Of a stretch of 64,000 nucleotides of DNA, positions 24,044 to 34,860 are shown piece by piece. Positions within the stretch are counted from its first letter, which is position 1, and each line of letters starts with the position of its first letter. The position numbers and the translations under genes were made by a program. The stretch comes from Deroplatys truncata (lineage: Eukaryota > Arthropoda > Insecta > Mantodea > Mantidae). The DNA lies in NCBI GenBank assembly GCA_030765065.1, contig CM060990.1:411317198-411381197 (forward strand), given 5' to 3'. Under the pieces are notes generated by a model. It did not search any database. It saw nothing but the letters and a program-made list of their open reading frames with translations, and was not told the DNA's origin.

Positions 24044-24680
24044 CTTACTACTGATCTTTGTGTTACTGGAACTGGGTTACTCACATTCAGCACAGGCATG
24101 GCTAGTGCTCCTCTTTTGAGTTAGCTGGAATGTATTTTGTTTATGGGGAAGTAGGAGGAAGCTCACATGAAACAGTATGGCTCTATCCAGTCAGATATCC
24201 CCAAAGACATCATTCTACCTTCCAGTCCATCCAGCAGTGTCTATGGGAAACTGGATCCCTGGCAGTGCATAGGCCTAACACCAGTGCAAGATGAAACATC
24301 CCACATCATATTTCTAGGAAAAGGTGCCCCAAAGAATCCCAAACAGTCCTTCAGCTAGTACACATGCTATTGCATGTACTATGGGCACAAATCACATCAG
24401 TATGGTGAGCAATGAAGAAAGACACACTACATTCCTTCTGTTTTCTGAAGGTACAGGCCTTGATACAAGTGGACTATGGCCCTGAGTGAAGTTTTGAAAT
24501 TTGGACCCCTGAGGGCCATGGTGAACAACTGGACCTCTTTCCAGAAGTGCTCTTCACTAATGAGTGTTGTTTCATATGGGAAGGAATGACATTAAACTAG
24601 GGAAAGAGCCACATATGGGATCATGTAAATCCACATGCAATTGTTGAGATGAACTAACAACTAACTTCAGTATCAACATA

Positions 24681-24842
24681 CAGGATGTAACATAAATGTA
24701 TGGCACAAATTGCAGGATACTTTCCTCACATGTAGGCGAAGAAATTATGTTATATGAACATGGATCTGTAAACGCTTTGTTTCCATGTTACAACTCCTTT
24801 TCTCCAACTCATTAATCATGGGAAACACAAACAAACAGAACG
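24681..24842 (+). repeat. Left long terminal inverted repeat
   Basis: The arm shares GAAGAAATTATGTTATATGA, CATGTTACAACT and TTTTCTCCAACTC with the reverse complement of the right arm. It begins CAGGATGTAAC directly after the TA target. Confidence 0.92.
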
Positions 24843-24962
24843 TTAGAATCACGGGGAACATGCACCATTGGTTATGTCTGGTCCTGTTGTCATTATCATA
24901 GATGCACCACCAGTGATTTGTTTTACATGTCCCTACTGCCATGTGACTTATATCATTGCTTG

Positions 24963-25259
24963 TTTTTCTTTGTCGTCCTCCGTGATTACCATGCTAGCCT
25001 CTAGTTCCTGAGATCACGGGTTCAAACCTGGCAGAGGGCGATGGATTTTTTTTGGGCGTAAAATCCTTAGCATGGCTTCCTTCAGAAGGGAAGTAAAGCC
25101 AGTGGTCCCATGTGGTAGATTTACAGCACGTAAAAGAACCTCAAGCCTGATAAAGAGGCCTCTGAGCAAAATTTCCAGTCTTTCACGCCTAATATAGAAT
25201 GGGACGTTAAGGACCATAGTAGTTAAAGAGTGTCTATAAATAAAACTCAATTTAATTTT
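24963..25259 (+). repeat. tRNA-derived SINE, copy A, full length
   Basis: The 297-bp copy is flanked by the 10-bp duplication TCATTGCTTG (24,953-24,962 and 25,260-25,269). The tRNA-like head has an A-box region ATTACCATGCTAGCC and the B-box GGGTTCAAACC. Then come a linker (GGGCGTAAAATCC), a conserved body (GGCTTCCTTC, GGTAGATTTAC, GAACCTCAAGCCTGATAAAG) and the tail AAATAAAACTCAATTT. This is the reference for the six copies in the window. It inserted into the long-TIR Tc3-like element. Confidence 0.92.
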
Positions 25260-25392
25260 TCATTGCTTGGTTACAGGCAACATCAACTGTTCCACTGAGC
25301 AGTATGACCTTAGCAAGCACACGGGTTACTACATATTAGTAGAGTTGATCTCAGACTTGGCTCATGCAATGACAGTGAACACAAATGCAGAG

Positions 25393-26459
25393 ATGGCAGA
25401 TGCCCATTTGAAGTATGGATTAGCAGACGGCAATGGCGCTTGCGCTCAACATTTGTACCGGGAGAGATTTCCAGGATGAAGATGCCCAACAGGAAAATGT
25501 TTGAAGCCATTGATCATCGTCTTGGGGAACATGGGGCATTTCAGCCTGATGTTCACGACTGGGGGAGGCCTAGAAGGACGAGGACAATGCAATGGGAGGT
25601 GGCAATTCTTCAGGCAGTTGACGAGGATCCTAGTGTCAGTACAAGACCTGTAGCTGCAACAATGAATGTTGACCACATGACTGTCTGGCGAGTGTTACAT
25701 GAGGTCCAGCTGTATCCATACCATTTACAGCGTGTGCAAGCGCTATAAACAGCTGTCTTTCCTGCACGGGTATGCTTCTGTGAATGGTTTATGCAACAAA
25801 GTATCAACCCTAAATTTAGTGCAACAGTGCTGTTCACAGATGAGGCATCGTTTCAACGAGATCAGATTGTAAATTATCACAATCAGCATGTATGAGCTGA
25901 CGTCAATCCTCATGCAACTGTTGAAGCAAGTCATCGACAAAGATTTTCTGTCAATGTTTGGGCCAGCATTATTAGTGACTGTTCGGTAGGGCCTCACGTT
26001 CTTCCACCCAGGCTTAACGGAGTTGCCATAATTTCGTAGAGAATGTTCTAACTGATATTTTAGCAGATGTACCTTTAGCTGTGCGACAAAACATGTACTT
26101 CATGCACAATGGAACATCTCCTCATTTTGGTGTTAATGTCTGTTGGCTTCTAAATAATAGATTCAGTGACAGATGGATAGGTAGAGGTAGACCAATTGCC
26201 TGGCCTCCACACTCCCCGGACCTAAACCCACTGGACTTTTATTTTTGGGGGCATTTGAAAGCTCTTGTGTATTGAACCCAGTACCAGATGTTCAGTCTCC
26301 ATGCCCATATTATGGAAGGCTGCGAAACCGTATGCAATACTCCAGGGATATATCAGGGCATCCGGGATTCACTATGATGGTGGGTTGATGCATGTATCAA
26401 GGCTCACGGAGGGCATATTGAACATCTTTTGTGAGAAAGAGTTGCATGTGGTATGCTGA
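25393..26459 (+). pseudogene. Tc3-like transposase of the long-TIR element
   Basis: This is a cut-and-paste transposase of the Tc1/mariner superfamily. From the ATG at 25,393: MADAHLKYGLADGNG, then after a frameshift near 25,480 a helix-turn-helix region (FEAIDHRLGEHGAFQPDVHD, MTVWRVLHEVQLYPYHLQRV). The catalytic core has VLFTDEASFQRDQIVNYHNQ (first Asp kept), YFMHNGTSPHFGV (family MHDG; second Asp replaced by Asn), and WPPHSPDLNPLDFYFWGHLK (third acidic position kept). In-frame stops and at least two frameshifts are present, with the stop at 26,457-26,459. The enzyme is dead even without the frameshifts because of the Asp-to-Asn change. Confidence 0.88.
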
Positions 26460-26460
26460 T

Positions 26461-26623
26461 ACGTTCTATTCTTGTGTGTTTCCCAAGATTAACGAGTTGG
26501 AGAAAATAAGTTGTAACATGGTAACAAAGCGTTTCCAGACCCATGTTCATATAACATAATTTCTTCGTCTACATGTAAGGAATGTGCCCTGCAATTTGTA
26601 CCATATATTTTTGTTACATCCTG
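26461..26623 (-). repeat. Right long terminal inverted repeat
   Basis: This is the reverse complement of the left arm with scattered substitutions. It ends GTTACATCCTG before TA. Confidence 0.92.
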
Positions 26624-26655
26624 TATGTGGTCATAGCTTCAGCTTATATTATCAG

Positions 26656-28093
26656 TAGGGATGGTGGGTTTTTGCAAATGTGATATAGTGTAAAATGCAA
26701 TAATGGCTTATACCCTTGTATTTTCATTTTTCACATGTAAACCACTTTTTAATATGTTTTGAAAATACAATAACATGCAAAGTTGGCTCAAAATGTGAAA
26801 ATTATACTAAATTGTGATATTAATATGAAATCCATGATTTTTTCAAATAAAACCTTCCTTCCTTCCTCCTTTCCTCCCTCCCTCCTTTCCTTCCTACTGA
26901 AAACTTCAACTCTGGAGTTTGTACCCTCTTGGAATGTTTATGATGCACTTGATCACCTTTCTGGATGGCAGAATGGTAATGTGAAGGGGGAGCAGTTTCC
27001 TTTATTTGATGAAATTAGCATAAATATGACATCTAAATTAAATTAAGTCTATTTAAAATCTGAATTTCTGGGAGTTGGGAAAACAATCACAGCTATGATT
27101 CTAATGACAATGTAATTGATTTAAAGTATAGTGTCAGGCTAAATTTGTGACTCAGGTCTCAGTCACATAAACTGATTACCCAGTTGGAGGGCTCTTTCTA
27201 ACCTTTTGCACATAAATTGTGGGATACTAACTTTAGGCATGGTGCTAAAAAGTGTGCTGGAGCATGGTTACCCACATATATGTTTTAGTTCATGGACTCC
27301 TTCAAATGAAAATGTCAAAAGCAAAATGGGAAGAAAGAAAGAAAGAAAAAAAAAGTAATTACTGGAGTTTATGCTTAAGTGCAACAAAAACCTGTACAGT
27401 CACATGAAGGAAAATTCAATAAGAGGTTGCTAAACTTTTTAATCCTGTCACTGCTGGCCGAGTATGGTTAATAGATTTGAAAGATTAAGTGTAAGTAAAA
27501 GGAAGATGCCATTTTTTGGGTTGTTTAAATGGATAGTTTTGGTGAAGGATATTAATATTTTAATTCAAACACCCAGAGTTTGCCAAGCAGTTCTGCGTAG
27601 ATGCTGAAATATATTTCAGTAATCACAATTTAATTATAAGTGACAGGAGAACATGAATGACAACAAAATGTTGAGCATGTTCTATGATTTCATTCAACAG
27701 TACTACTGATTCAAGAACTTGCATGACTTAAGTTAATTGTGTGTATTTTCTTTTTATTATTCTGGTTTGGCATCAGTGTAAATTTCTCTTTTTTCTGTAT
27801 TATGCTTTAGCCTATATCAATTTGTCCTATTTTTTTCTTTGTGTTGCTTTGACCTATTTTAGTTCAAAATAAATTCAAAATTTAATTTATGTATTTTTAT
27901 CTTACTGTCAACCCTTTAACAATGTGATTTTAATTTCATATTTCAAATGACATAATGTGTTATTCATAATTAACTCAATTATACACTTTTTCTTCAAAAT
28001 GTTAAATTATGAATTTATAAATGTTACAAAGCTAAATGTACAAATCAAACTGCAAAATATCTGATTTCAAAATGCTAAAAATCACCATTCCTA
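26656..28093 (+). mobile_element. hAT-like non-autonomous element
   Basis: A 1,438-bp AT-rich segment begins TAGGGATGGTG and ends CACCATTCCTA, an 11-bp inverted repeat with one mismatch. Similarity continues a little way inward (T-rich then GCA). It is flanked by 8 bp, ATTATCAG at 26,648-26,655 and ATTATCGG at 28,094-28,101, differing at one base, which is the hAT duplication size. No transposase is encoded. A TCC/TTCC tract lies near 26,857-26,897. It interrupts the Tc-like transposase relic, whose reading resumes right after it. Confidence 0.75.
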
Positions 28094-28524
28094 ATTATCG
28101 GCCAATACCTTCTTCCATCGCAATAAAATTTGTATATGTACTGCCAGTTCCTCATCAATGCGCTACCTGGGTTTCTGGAAGATGTCCCTCTTGATGTACA
28201 ATGCTGCATGTGGTTCCAGTATGATGGAGTTCCTCCTCACTTCAACAGGGATGTTAGAGACCCTCTGAATAATGTGTTTCTCAGGTGCTGGACACTGATA
28301 TTACTTGACCATCATGTTTCCTAGGTATCACACCTCCAGATTATTTTCAGAGCCTCAAATACAAGACCCTGTCAACTCAGATGAGGATTTGCTGGCAAGG
28401 ATATGGCTGCATATGACGAATTTGTAACACTCAAAGTATCTTCAAAAGGATTATGAGGTAGATTTATTCAAAGATGCAGACTCCGAGTAGAAGTTGGAGG
28501 ACACCATTCTCAACAATGTCTTTA

Positions 28525-30295
28525 ATGTGCTTGTGCTCAAAAGGATGGGCATCAAGTTTGATTTCCTTAATTTTTCCATTTTATTCCCAACTTCTTTCAT
28601 TTGGAGATTATGAATAGGTTTTGTTTTTTTATCATCATTTCAGTTTGGTCATACATGCCCTCCAATTTGAGGCATGAATGAAAAGTTAGGTTTTCTTTAT
28701 TATTTTGTGTGAATCAGAAATGTCTTCAATTGAAGTGTGAATAATTGTAGATTTGGTTTCCCCTTCTTTGTTATGCCAAAGCTTCTTCCACTCTGAGGTG
28801 TTTGTGTGTGAACAACAGCTTTGGTTTCCTCTAATTTTTTCCTTTTTTGTTTCTTGCTTATTGTTTGCATCCCCCAACTTAGGGGAGTGGATAGCAAAAT
28901 CAATTTCCTTTACATATTGTCTCTTGATGTGAAAATAAGTGAAGTACTTTACTTACTAGCTATTCATCACTTTCATAGATGAGTAATGAATTTGTTTTTC
29001 TGTAATTTTCCAACATTTTCCCTCCTGAGGTAAACAACATGACCTTATTCTTTCTCTAGTGTCACCATTTTGCATCCATAAACAAAGCTTGTGGTGTGTA
29101 ATTTGCTGTATTAAATTTAACAGCACTAATCAGCACATGAAATTGATAGTTGTGTGGTCTCTCATGTTACACGAATCAAAATATGGATTTAAAACCAATC
29201 CTTAGTGTGTTGCGACTTGAACCTTGGACTTGATCAACCATGTGTATGCATTTCCTTATGTTTACACTTTTTCCCAGAATACCTGACTAAAGACCTCGGA
29301 GTCTTCTCAGCAGCTTCTGGAGTATGCTTACTTTGTATACAGATTACATTTCTGCTTATTTTATAAATAATACTCCAGTAACTTGATTACTTTTATTGTC
29401 CTCTGGCATTTAACTCTGTGAGGGAGGAGTGATTATTAGTTTTTGTAAGATTGCACTATAGGTCATCTTTTAATATATGAAACATCAGTGCTTTAGTTGG
29501 GGAGAAGACATCCTCCTAAATATTTGAAGTCAATTTTTTTAAGTCTATTTCCTTATAGCTATAGCTTTACTATAACAATATTGACAGAACCCATCTGTAT
29601 AGTTATTTTTTGTCAAAATGTGTTTAAAGATTCTCAGTTTGTAAGAAAAATCAGTAGATGGCTCTAGCCTCTGATCAATCTGGTAGAAATAAGAGGAAAT
29701 TTCTATTAGCAGTAAAAATGCTGGTAGTGGTCAAAGACTGTCAGCATAACCATACCACACCAACATATTTATGCAATGTGTTGAGGTAAGTTACAATTGG
29801 CTACACAGTACACTAACTGCTACTGGATGTACAATCAAAATACAGAAGATAGACAAAACCAAAAAGTTTCTTCGTCAGGGTTGTAAATTCATTGGTGATT
29901 TATCAGCTTTAATATTTGCAATCTGAAATTGAGTGTTCAAGCTCTGAGGTTATGAGAGAAGATCAAGTGACTCCAGCAACTGATGAAGTTTAAATTATTC
30001 TCAATTGTTGATCTAAAGAATAGTACAGACATTTATATGTACTTTAGGTTCTCATTTTATTGTCTTATTATTGAATTTGTAATTTTATCTTTACATGATG
30101 TCCTGGCTGCTCCTCATATATAGTTTCTCTCTATAGATGAGTGTCAGTGACTGAATTATACATACTTTAATCTGTTGTTTTGATAATGTTGTTTATTACT
30201 TTTAAAGCTGATAAATTACATTTTACTTAATTATTGTTATGTTTTAATGCATAAATACAGCCAGTTTTATTATTTTAATTCCTAAGTATTCTACT
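28525..30295. other. AT-rich spacer, no recognised element
   Basis: Open stretches such as 28,686-28,877 (minus) are lysine-rich but match nothing I know. There are no clear inverted repeats. Nothing can be named here. Confidence 0.4.
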
Positions 30296-30299
30296 GCAT

Positions 30300-31830
30300 T
30301 ATGTTTTCAGGTATTTTACTGATGAAAATCCATGGCTTGAAATAAAAGATACATTTCTTGGATGCCAGGTTTACTCTGAGATTAATGCGGTTGGTATTGC
30401 TACAAAACATGGTGCAGGAATTAAGTTTTAAAATGAGTAGATTCATTGTAAGATTAGCAGTAAAAGTGATACAAGTGATTAGCCTAAAGATAAGAAACAA
30501 ACTGCTTTAAGGATGCTTGGTAGAGATCACAGAGTATTTCTACACTTTTTTGCAATTGAAAGAATGCCAGTTTTCTCTAGAATTACACCACCTAGGACAA
30601 TGAACCCTTTACTGCTTATTAAAGAAGATTTTCTGAGTATACTGGTATCAAGATATTTTAGCTAGCTTTAAATCTTTTAATTATAAAAATATTTAAATAT
30701 AGTAAAATAATTTTTAAACAAATTTTACTTTCATTTATAGTTACACCTTTCTCTGAAAATAAAGATAGGAACTCGACAATTCTTTTATTATGAGATTTTG
30801 TAAGTAGCTTAAGATAGCTGCTTAACTGTTTGCCCATTTGATGAACTAATTTAATTAAAAAAAAAGGCCACAGGAAAATAATTTTTTGGTATAATTTTTT
30901 TTATATTTATAAATTTTTTTTATGGACACCATGCAATTTACAATCAAACTGTTTAACCTACTAATGCAGCTAAACATTCTGCACAACACAAAAAATATAA
31001 AACTTCTAAGTTAATAGTTTTGAGAAAAGTGCACCTGAATTTTAAAAAGGGAAATGGCAAAAAACAACAAGGTAAGCACATTGTTACATACCAATATACT
31101 ATAACATCTCTGGACTAAAAGAACCCTTTAAAGTTCCAAATAACAAAAAAAATCACATATGTATGTTCCTTATGCCATTTACAATCCATTACAATGAAAA
31201 ACCAAAAATCAATTTTTTTGAACCCAAATCTCTACCAAGTGTCCTTAAAGAAAAAAATCACAAACACAAAACTTCTCAATCTCATAAAATTGCTGAAGCA
31301 ATAAAAGAAGAAAGAAGTAAACATTTACTTGAAAATACTGTTGACAACATGAATGCAAGGTACAAAGAAACAAATGTTAGGATTTTTCATACTGCTTATA
31401 AGATTGCTAAGTAGAATAGGCCATACACAGATTTCCCTGTATATGATGAACTGTAAGAACTTAATGGTATAAACATGGGCAGAGTGTTATATTCAAAGTA
31501 CAGATGTGCTAAGATAATTGATCACATCTCAAAAGAGATTAGAAGTAAAATTGCTGCAGCAATAACAAACAATAAAAGAAAAAATAACTATTTTTAATGA
31601 TGAGTCCACTACTGTCAATAATTGGTGCTTGTGATTTGTTTGAAATGTGCCATTTCAGATGAGGATGAACCAGTATAATTTTTTTTTTAGTGTGCCTGAG
31701 TGACACCATGGATGCAGGTGTAAAAAATTCTCTATCAAAGAACATAAGATGGCATGGAATAATGGAACTTTCCTAAAGAAACGTTTGGTTTCTTTTGTTT
31801 GTGATGGAACCAGGGCTGACTCAAGGGAGG
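30300..31830 (+). pseudogene. hAT transposase relic (KIAA1586-like group)
   Basis: Fragments match a hAT-derived transposase group related to KIAA1586-like proteins. 30,305-30,560 gives ENPWLEIKDTFLGCQVYSEI and a basic stretch, resembling the N-terminal zinc-finger region. 31,163-31,600 gives SHKIAEAIKEERSKHLLENT, VRIFHTAYKIAK, then YTDFPVYDEL, NGINMGRVLYSKYRCAKIID and HISKEI. Near 31,590 a DEST motif matches the start of the catalytic domain. Near 31,770-31,820 FLKKRLVSFVCDGTRAD matches the SDGA region. About 600-700 bp of AT-rich sequence separates the first two fragments and may be an insertion or intron. Many stops are present, so it is non-functional. Confidence 0.65.
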
Positions 31831-32279
31831 TTGAGCCATGCCACTGCCCAGGGTGGCAAAATCTTAAAACATGAACAAGGTATGTGAAAATATGATGAAT
31901 TGCAATCATGCTTAAAATCTAGTGACCCTTTGAAGATTTTTGCTATGAAATTGGTGACAAATGAAGTGCCAAAGTGATTTGGTTGCAATCCTCATTGATG
32001 ATTGTGGTCAAAACATCCCAGTGCGCATCAGGTGTTCAACAATAAGCCACTTGCTTTAGTTTATTTGCTTACATTGGTTACTATTTTAATATGCAAATTT
32101 AATGGCAGCTGCCTTTGATGTGTAAATTTAATTGGAGGGTATATGCTAATTTCAAGAAAGAACAAATCAGATTACACCAATGTATTGACCTGATAATTCT
32201 GCCCAATTTGATATCCCCATCAAGCCTTTATATGGTTATTTAAAACTTTGATATGCAAATGAATTAGAAATTTGAGTCT

Positions 32280-32600
32280 CTCCCTGAAGGGAGTTCTTCG
32301 AATTGGGTTGGATTCGGAGAGGCAGTGATTCCCGATATCCACGGGAGATTGGGTAAGTCTGGTTGGAAATTCCTGAGACGCCTCAAGAACCTCTGGTACC
32401 AACCTGGAGAGCTGGTAGACGGTGGCTAGACACTGCCGCCCCCACCGAGGGTTCGGTAGTCTTCCCTTCGGGGTTGACGTGTGTAACTGGCGTATCCACT
32501 TCCATCCTTGTGCAAGCAGGGGGCGGTATACAAAATAGACATGGGCCTAATGGAAAAACCCATGGACATGATCCTTGGGCATTTCTGTGTGCAGGCTGAA
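32280..32600 (+). other. GC-rich orphan block
   Basis: About 320 bp are distinctly more GC-rich than the flanks, with short palindromic stretches (CTCCCTGAAGGGAG, CTTCCCTTCGGGG). A 78-codon open frame lies at 32,363-32,599 without recognisable similarity. It resembles the 5' leader of a LINE in composition, but no downstream ORF is present. Identity unknown. Confidence 0.3.
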
Positions 32601-32726
32601 TTATTAGCCTGTTGCTGTCTGATAGGAAATATCCTCACTACTAAAAACAGGTTTAATATCTCTTGAATGTGACCACATAGAGCGACAAGATAAAAAGTCA
32701 TAAATCTGCAAGTTACAGCACATCAT

Positions 32727-32921
32727 AAAAAATTAAATTGAGTTTTATTTATGGACGCTCTTTAACTACTATGATTCTTGGGATCCCATTCTATATTGGG
32801 CGTGAAAGACTGGAAATTTTGCTCAGAGGCCTCTTTATCAAATTTGAGGTTCTTTTACGTGCTGTAAATTTACGATATGGGACCACCGGTTTTACTTCCC
32901 TTCTGAAGGAAGCCATGCTAA
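32727..32921 (-). repeat. tRNA-derived SINE, copy B, 5'-truncated
   Basis: The SINE body and tail on the minus strand are flanked by ACAGCACATCAT (32,715-32,726) and ACAGTGCATCAT (32,922-32,933), a 12-bp duplication with two differences. The tRNA head is missing; the copy starts at the AGCATGGCTTCC part of the body. Confidence 0.9.
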
Positions 32922-32939
32922 ACAGTGCATCATCCTATT

Positions 32940-34860
32940 GTATGTATATTTATGTTTTAATGTTATACAGCATCTGATTTATTGTAGATAGGGGTGTAGC
33001 ATAATTTTATATGATTAATGTGATTACCGAGATCAAACTTAATACACACTTGGGTATTCAAAGGTCCAGGTTCATATCCCAAATATTTAAAACCTTTTAT
33101 CTCTGGAACTAATTCTCCTAGAGAGTTGGAATGAAGTGTGAACAGTAACCTTCAAAACAATCTAGTCAGCAAACAATTTGAGTCAAAATGACCGTGATTC
33201 GATTCCAGATTTTTCAACTACTTTCTTATTTTTAATCGTATTCTAAACTAAAATACTTAAACACTTTAAAGTATAGATGTATTTATAGTAGACTCATACG
33301 TAATTGTATTAAAAAAGGACTTGCATTTGATTGCCAAATTTGGCATTGTATTTCCAAATTAAATAACTCTTAAATAACCTACAGATGTACAGCGATGGGA
33401 GGAAACGTAATCAGTTGCTCCCGGCATGGAGAATCATATTAATAAGGGTATATCTGAAAGGATTTTGGGTCGACTCCTGAGGAGTCCATTTCAGATCTCT
33501 CGCAAAGCTAGTTCACCTAGGGAGCCAAGAGAAGTGATCAGTAGCATTTATTTCAGAGAATCAAGATACTAAACAAATGCATTGAAAAGGCACATGGATT
33601 CGATTCTAGAATCTCCAATTCCATGTAACCCCTAAACTATTTTATACAGGATGGGGTAAGATGGAATAGAGTCCTCCAAATTTTAAACTAACAATTGGTT
33701 AAATAATTCCATGCATAGTAGCATTAATGGGAAAAGAGAAAAGAAGCAAGGAAAGAATGGCTGAAAAAGGAGGGAAATAAGGAAATATGGATGGAATTAA
33801 TCAAGAAATGATGAGAAAAGAAAAGAGAAATGTGGTTGGAATGAACGAAAGAAATAATATCATGGAAATTCCTCTTTATGTAGCTATTTCTAAGGGTAGT
33901 GATTGCAGTGGTGATGATGTCTGTAGTGTTAGTGGTGGTGATGTTTGTGACAGTGCCGATGACAGTGTTTTGGCGGTGATATTGGTGATGGCAGTAGCGT
34001 GGTGGTGATAATTATAGTAGTGTTGGTGATGGTGGCAGTGATGGCTGTGGTAGTGGTAATGGAAGGAATGATGGTAGTGGTGGTGGTAATGGAAGGAATA
34101 GTGTTTGTGGTAGTGGTGGTGTTAGAGGTGGCGATGGTGATTGTGGTGGAGATGATGATTGCTTCTGACATGAATGATGACTGCCAGACAGCTTTTCTCC
34201 AATTACGAGTGACGTAATACGAAGCTACAAATGCTACAAGATTGGTTAAATGTAACAAAATACAGGTATATGCTTATGGTTAGCTTGAATAGATGGGTGA
34301 ATATAGTTTTCAATATTTTGAATTACAGGTTTATGTTAAGGCTGTGAGGTTATGAAGTTTCAGAATTAAGCTATGTGGCATTAGCATGAGTGTCAAAACG
34401 AGCAGGAGACAGGCTCAGACATGATTAGTAAGGTACAGATATCCCATGACTGTATGAATGACGTCGTGTGCAAAAGGTTAGCATGTAGATAAGCGCTATG
34501 ACGGGTTAAATAAAATGCAATAACACCAAGACTGGGAGATGAGTTAACTAGCTGTATCGCTTTTGCGAAATATTGGTAAAAGAGATAGATATGTCAAAGC
34601 CTAGAGTTCTAGACTCACACTCGTAGCTTCATTGTTAAAATTCGATTCTCGATCTGATTGAAGCTATATAAAACAAGAAAACACATAATTGGGTATGAAG
34701 GTTATTTTATTTATAATCTTCATAAAACTTCAAAACAAATAAAATGTGCACCCTAATGTCAAGAAAAAAGCATCAAGTAATGCCTTTGAAATGACCTTTG
34801 TTTGAGAGGTCCATGCTTTCGATATAAAATGATCAATAGAGCTGAGAGATTCAAGGACCA
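32940..34860. other. Spacer with GTG/GAT-rich repeat and B-box-like relics
   Basis: B-box-like motifs occur at about 33,067 (GGTTCATATCCC), 33,197 (GATTCGATTCC), 33,598 (GATTCGATTC) and 34,640 (ATTCGATTCTC), possibly eroded tRNA-derived repeats. A degenerate GTGGTGATG-type repeat spans about 33,900-34,160; the open frames across it are repeat artefacts. No gene was recognised. Confidence 0.4.

Larger units (their letters stand above)
24681..26623 (+). mobile_element. Tc3-like transposon with about 160-bp terminal inverted repeats
   Basis: A 1,943-bp element is bounded by TA (24,679-24,680; 26,624-26,625) and ends in CAGGATGTAAC. The inverted repeats extend about 160 bases (24,681 to about 24,842 and about 26,461 to 26,623), roughly 85-90% identical by eye. 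Typical Tc1/mariner repeats are much shorter, so these are of the long type. The transposase gene fills the space between, stopping 1-2 bases before the right repeat. A SINE lies between the left repeat and the gene. Confidence 0.92.
24090..28520 (+). pseudogene. Tc-like transposase relic split by two transposons
   Basis: This is a decayed transposase of the arthropod Tc3-like family. Its three pieces read in order. Piece 1, 24,090-24,680: HTH region ELAGMYFVYGEVGG, WETGSLAV, and VLFTNECCFIWEGM, where the family's first catalytic Asp is Asn. Piece 2, 26,626-26,655, is a short remnant. Piece 3, 28,094 to about 28,520: ALPGFLEDVPLDVQ, MWFQYDGVPPHFNRDVRD (second Asp kept) and a C-terminal RCRLRVEVGG. 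The gaps are a 1.94-kb Tc3-like element at a TA and a 1.44-kb hAT-like element with an 8-bp duplication. Frameshifts and stops are frequent. The host element's own ends were not identified. Confidence 0.8.

Noticed and set aside
28686-28903. Lysine-rich minus-strand frames as a host exon
   Set aside because: No conserved motif, no splice context and overlapping frames of similar composition.
33929-34258. Open frames on both strands across a GTG/GAT-rich tract
   Set aside because: The residues simply reflect the trinucleotide-like repeat; there is no domain and no start context.
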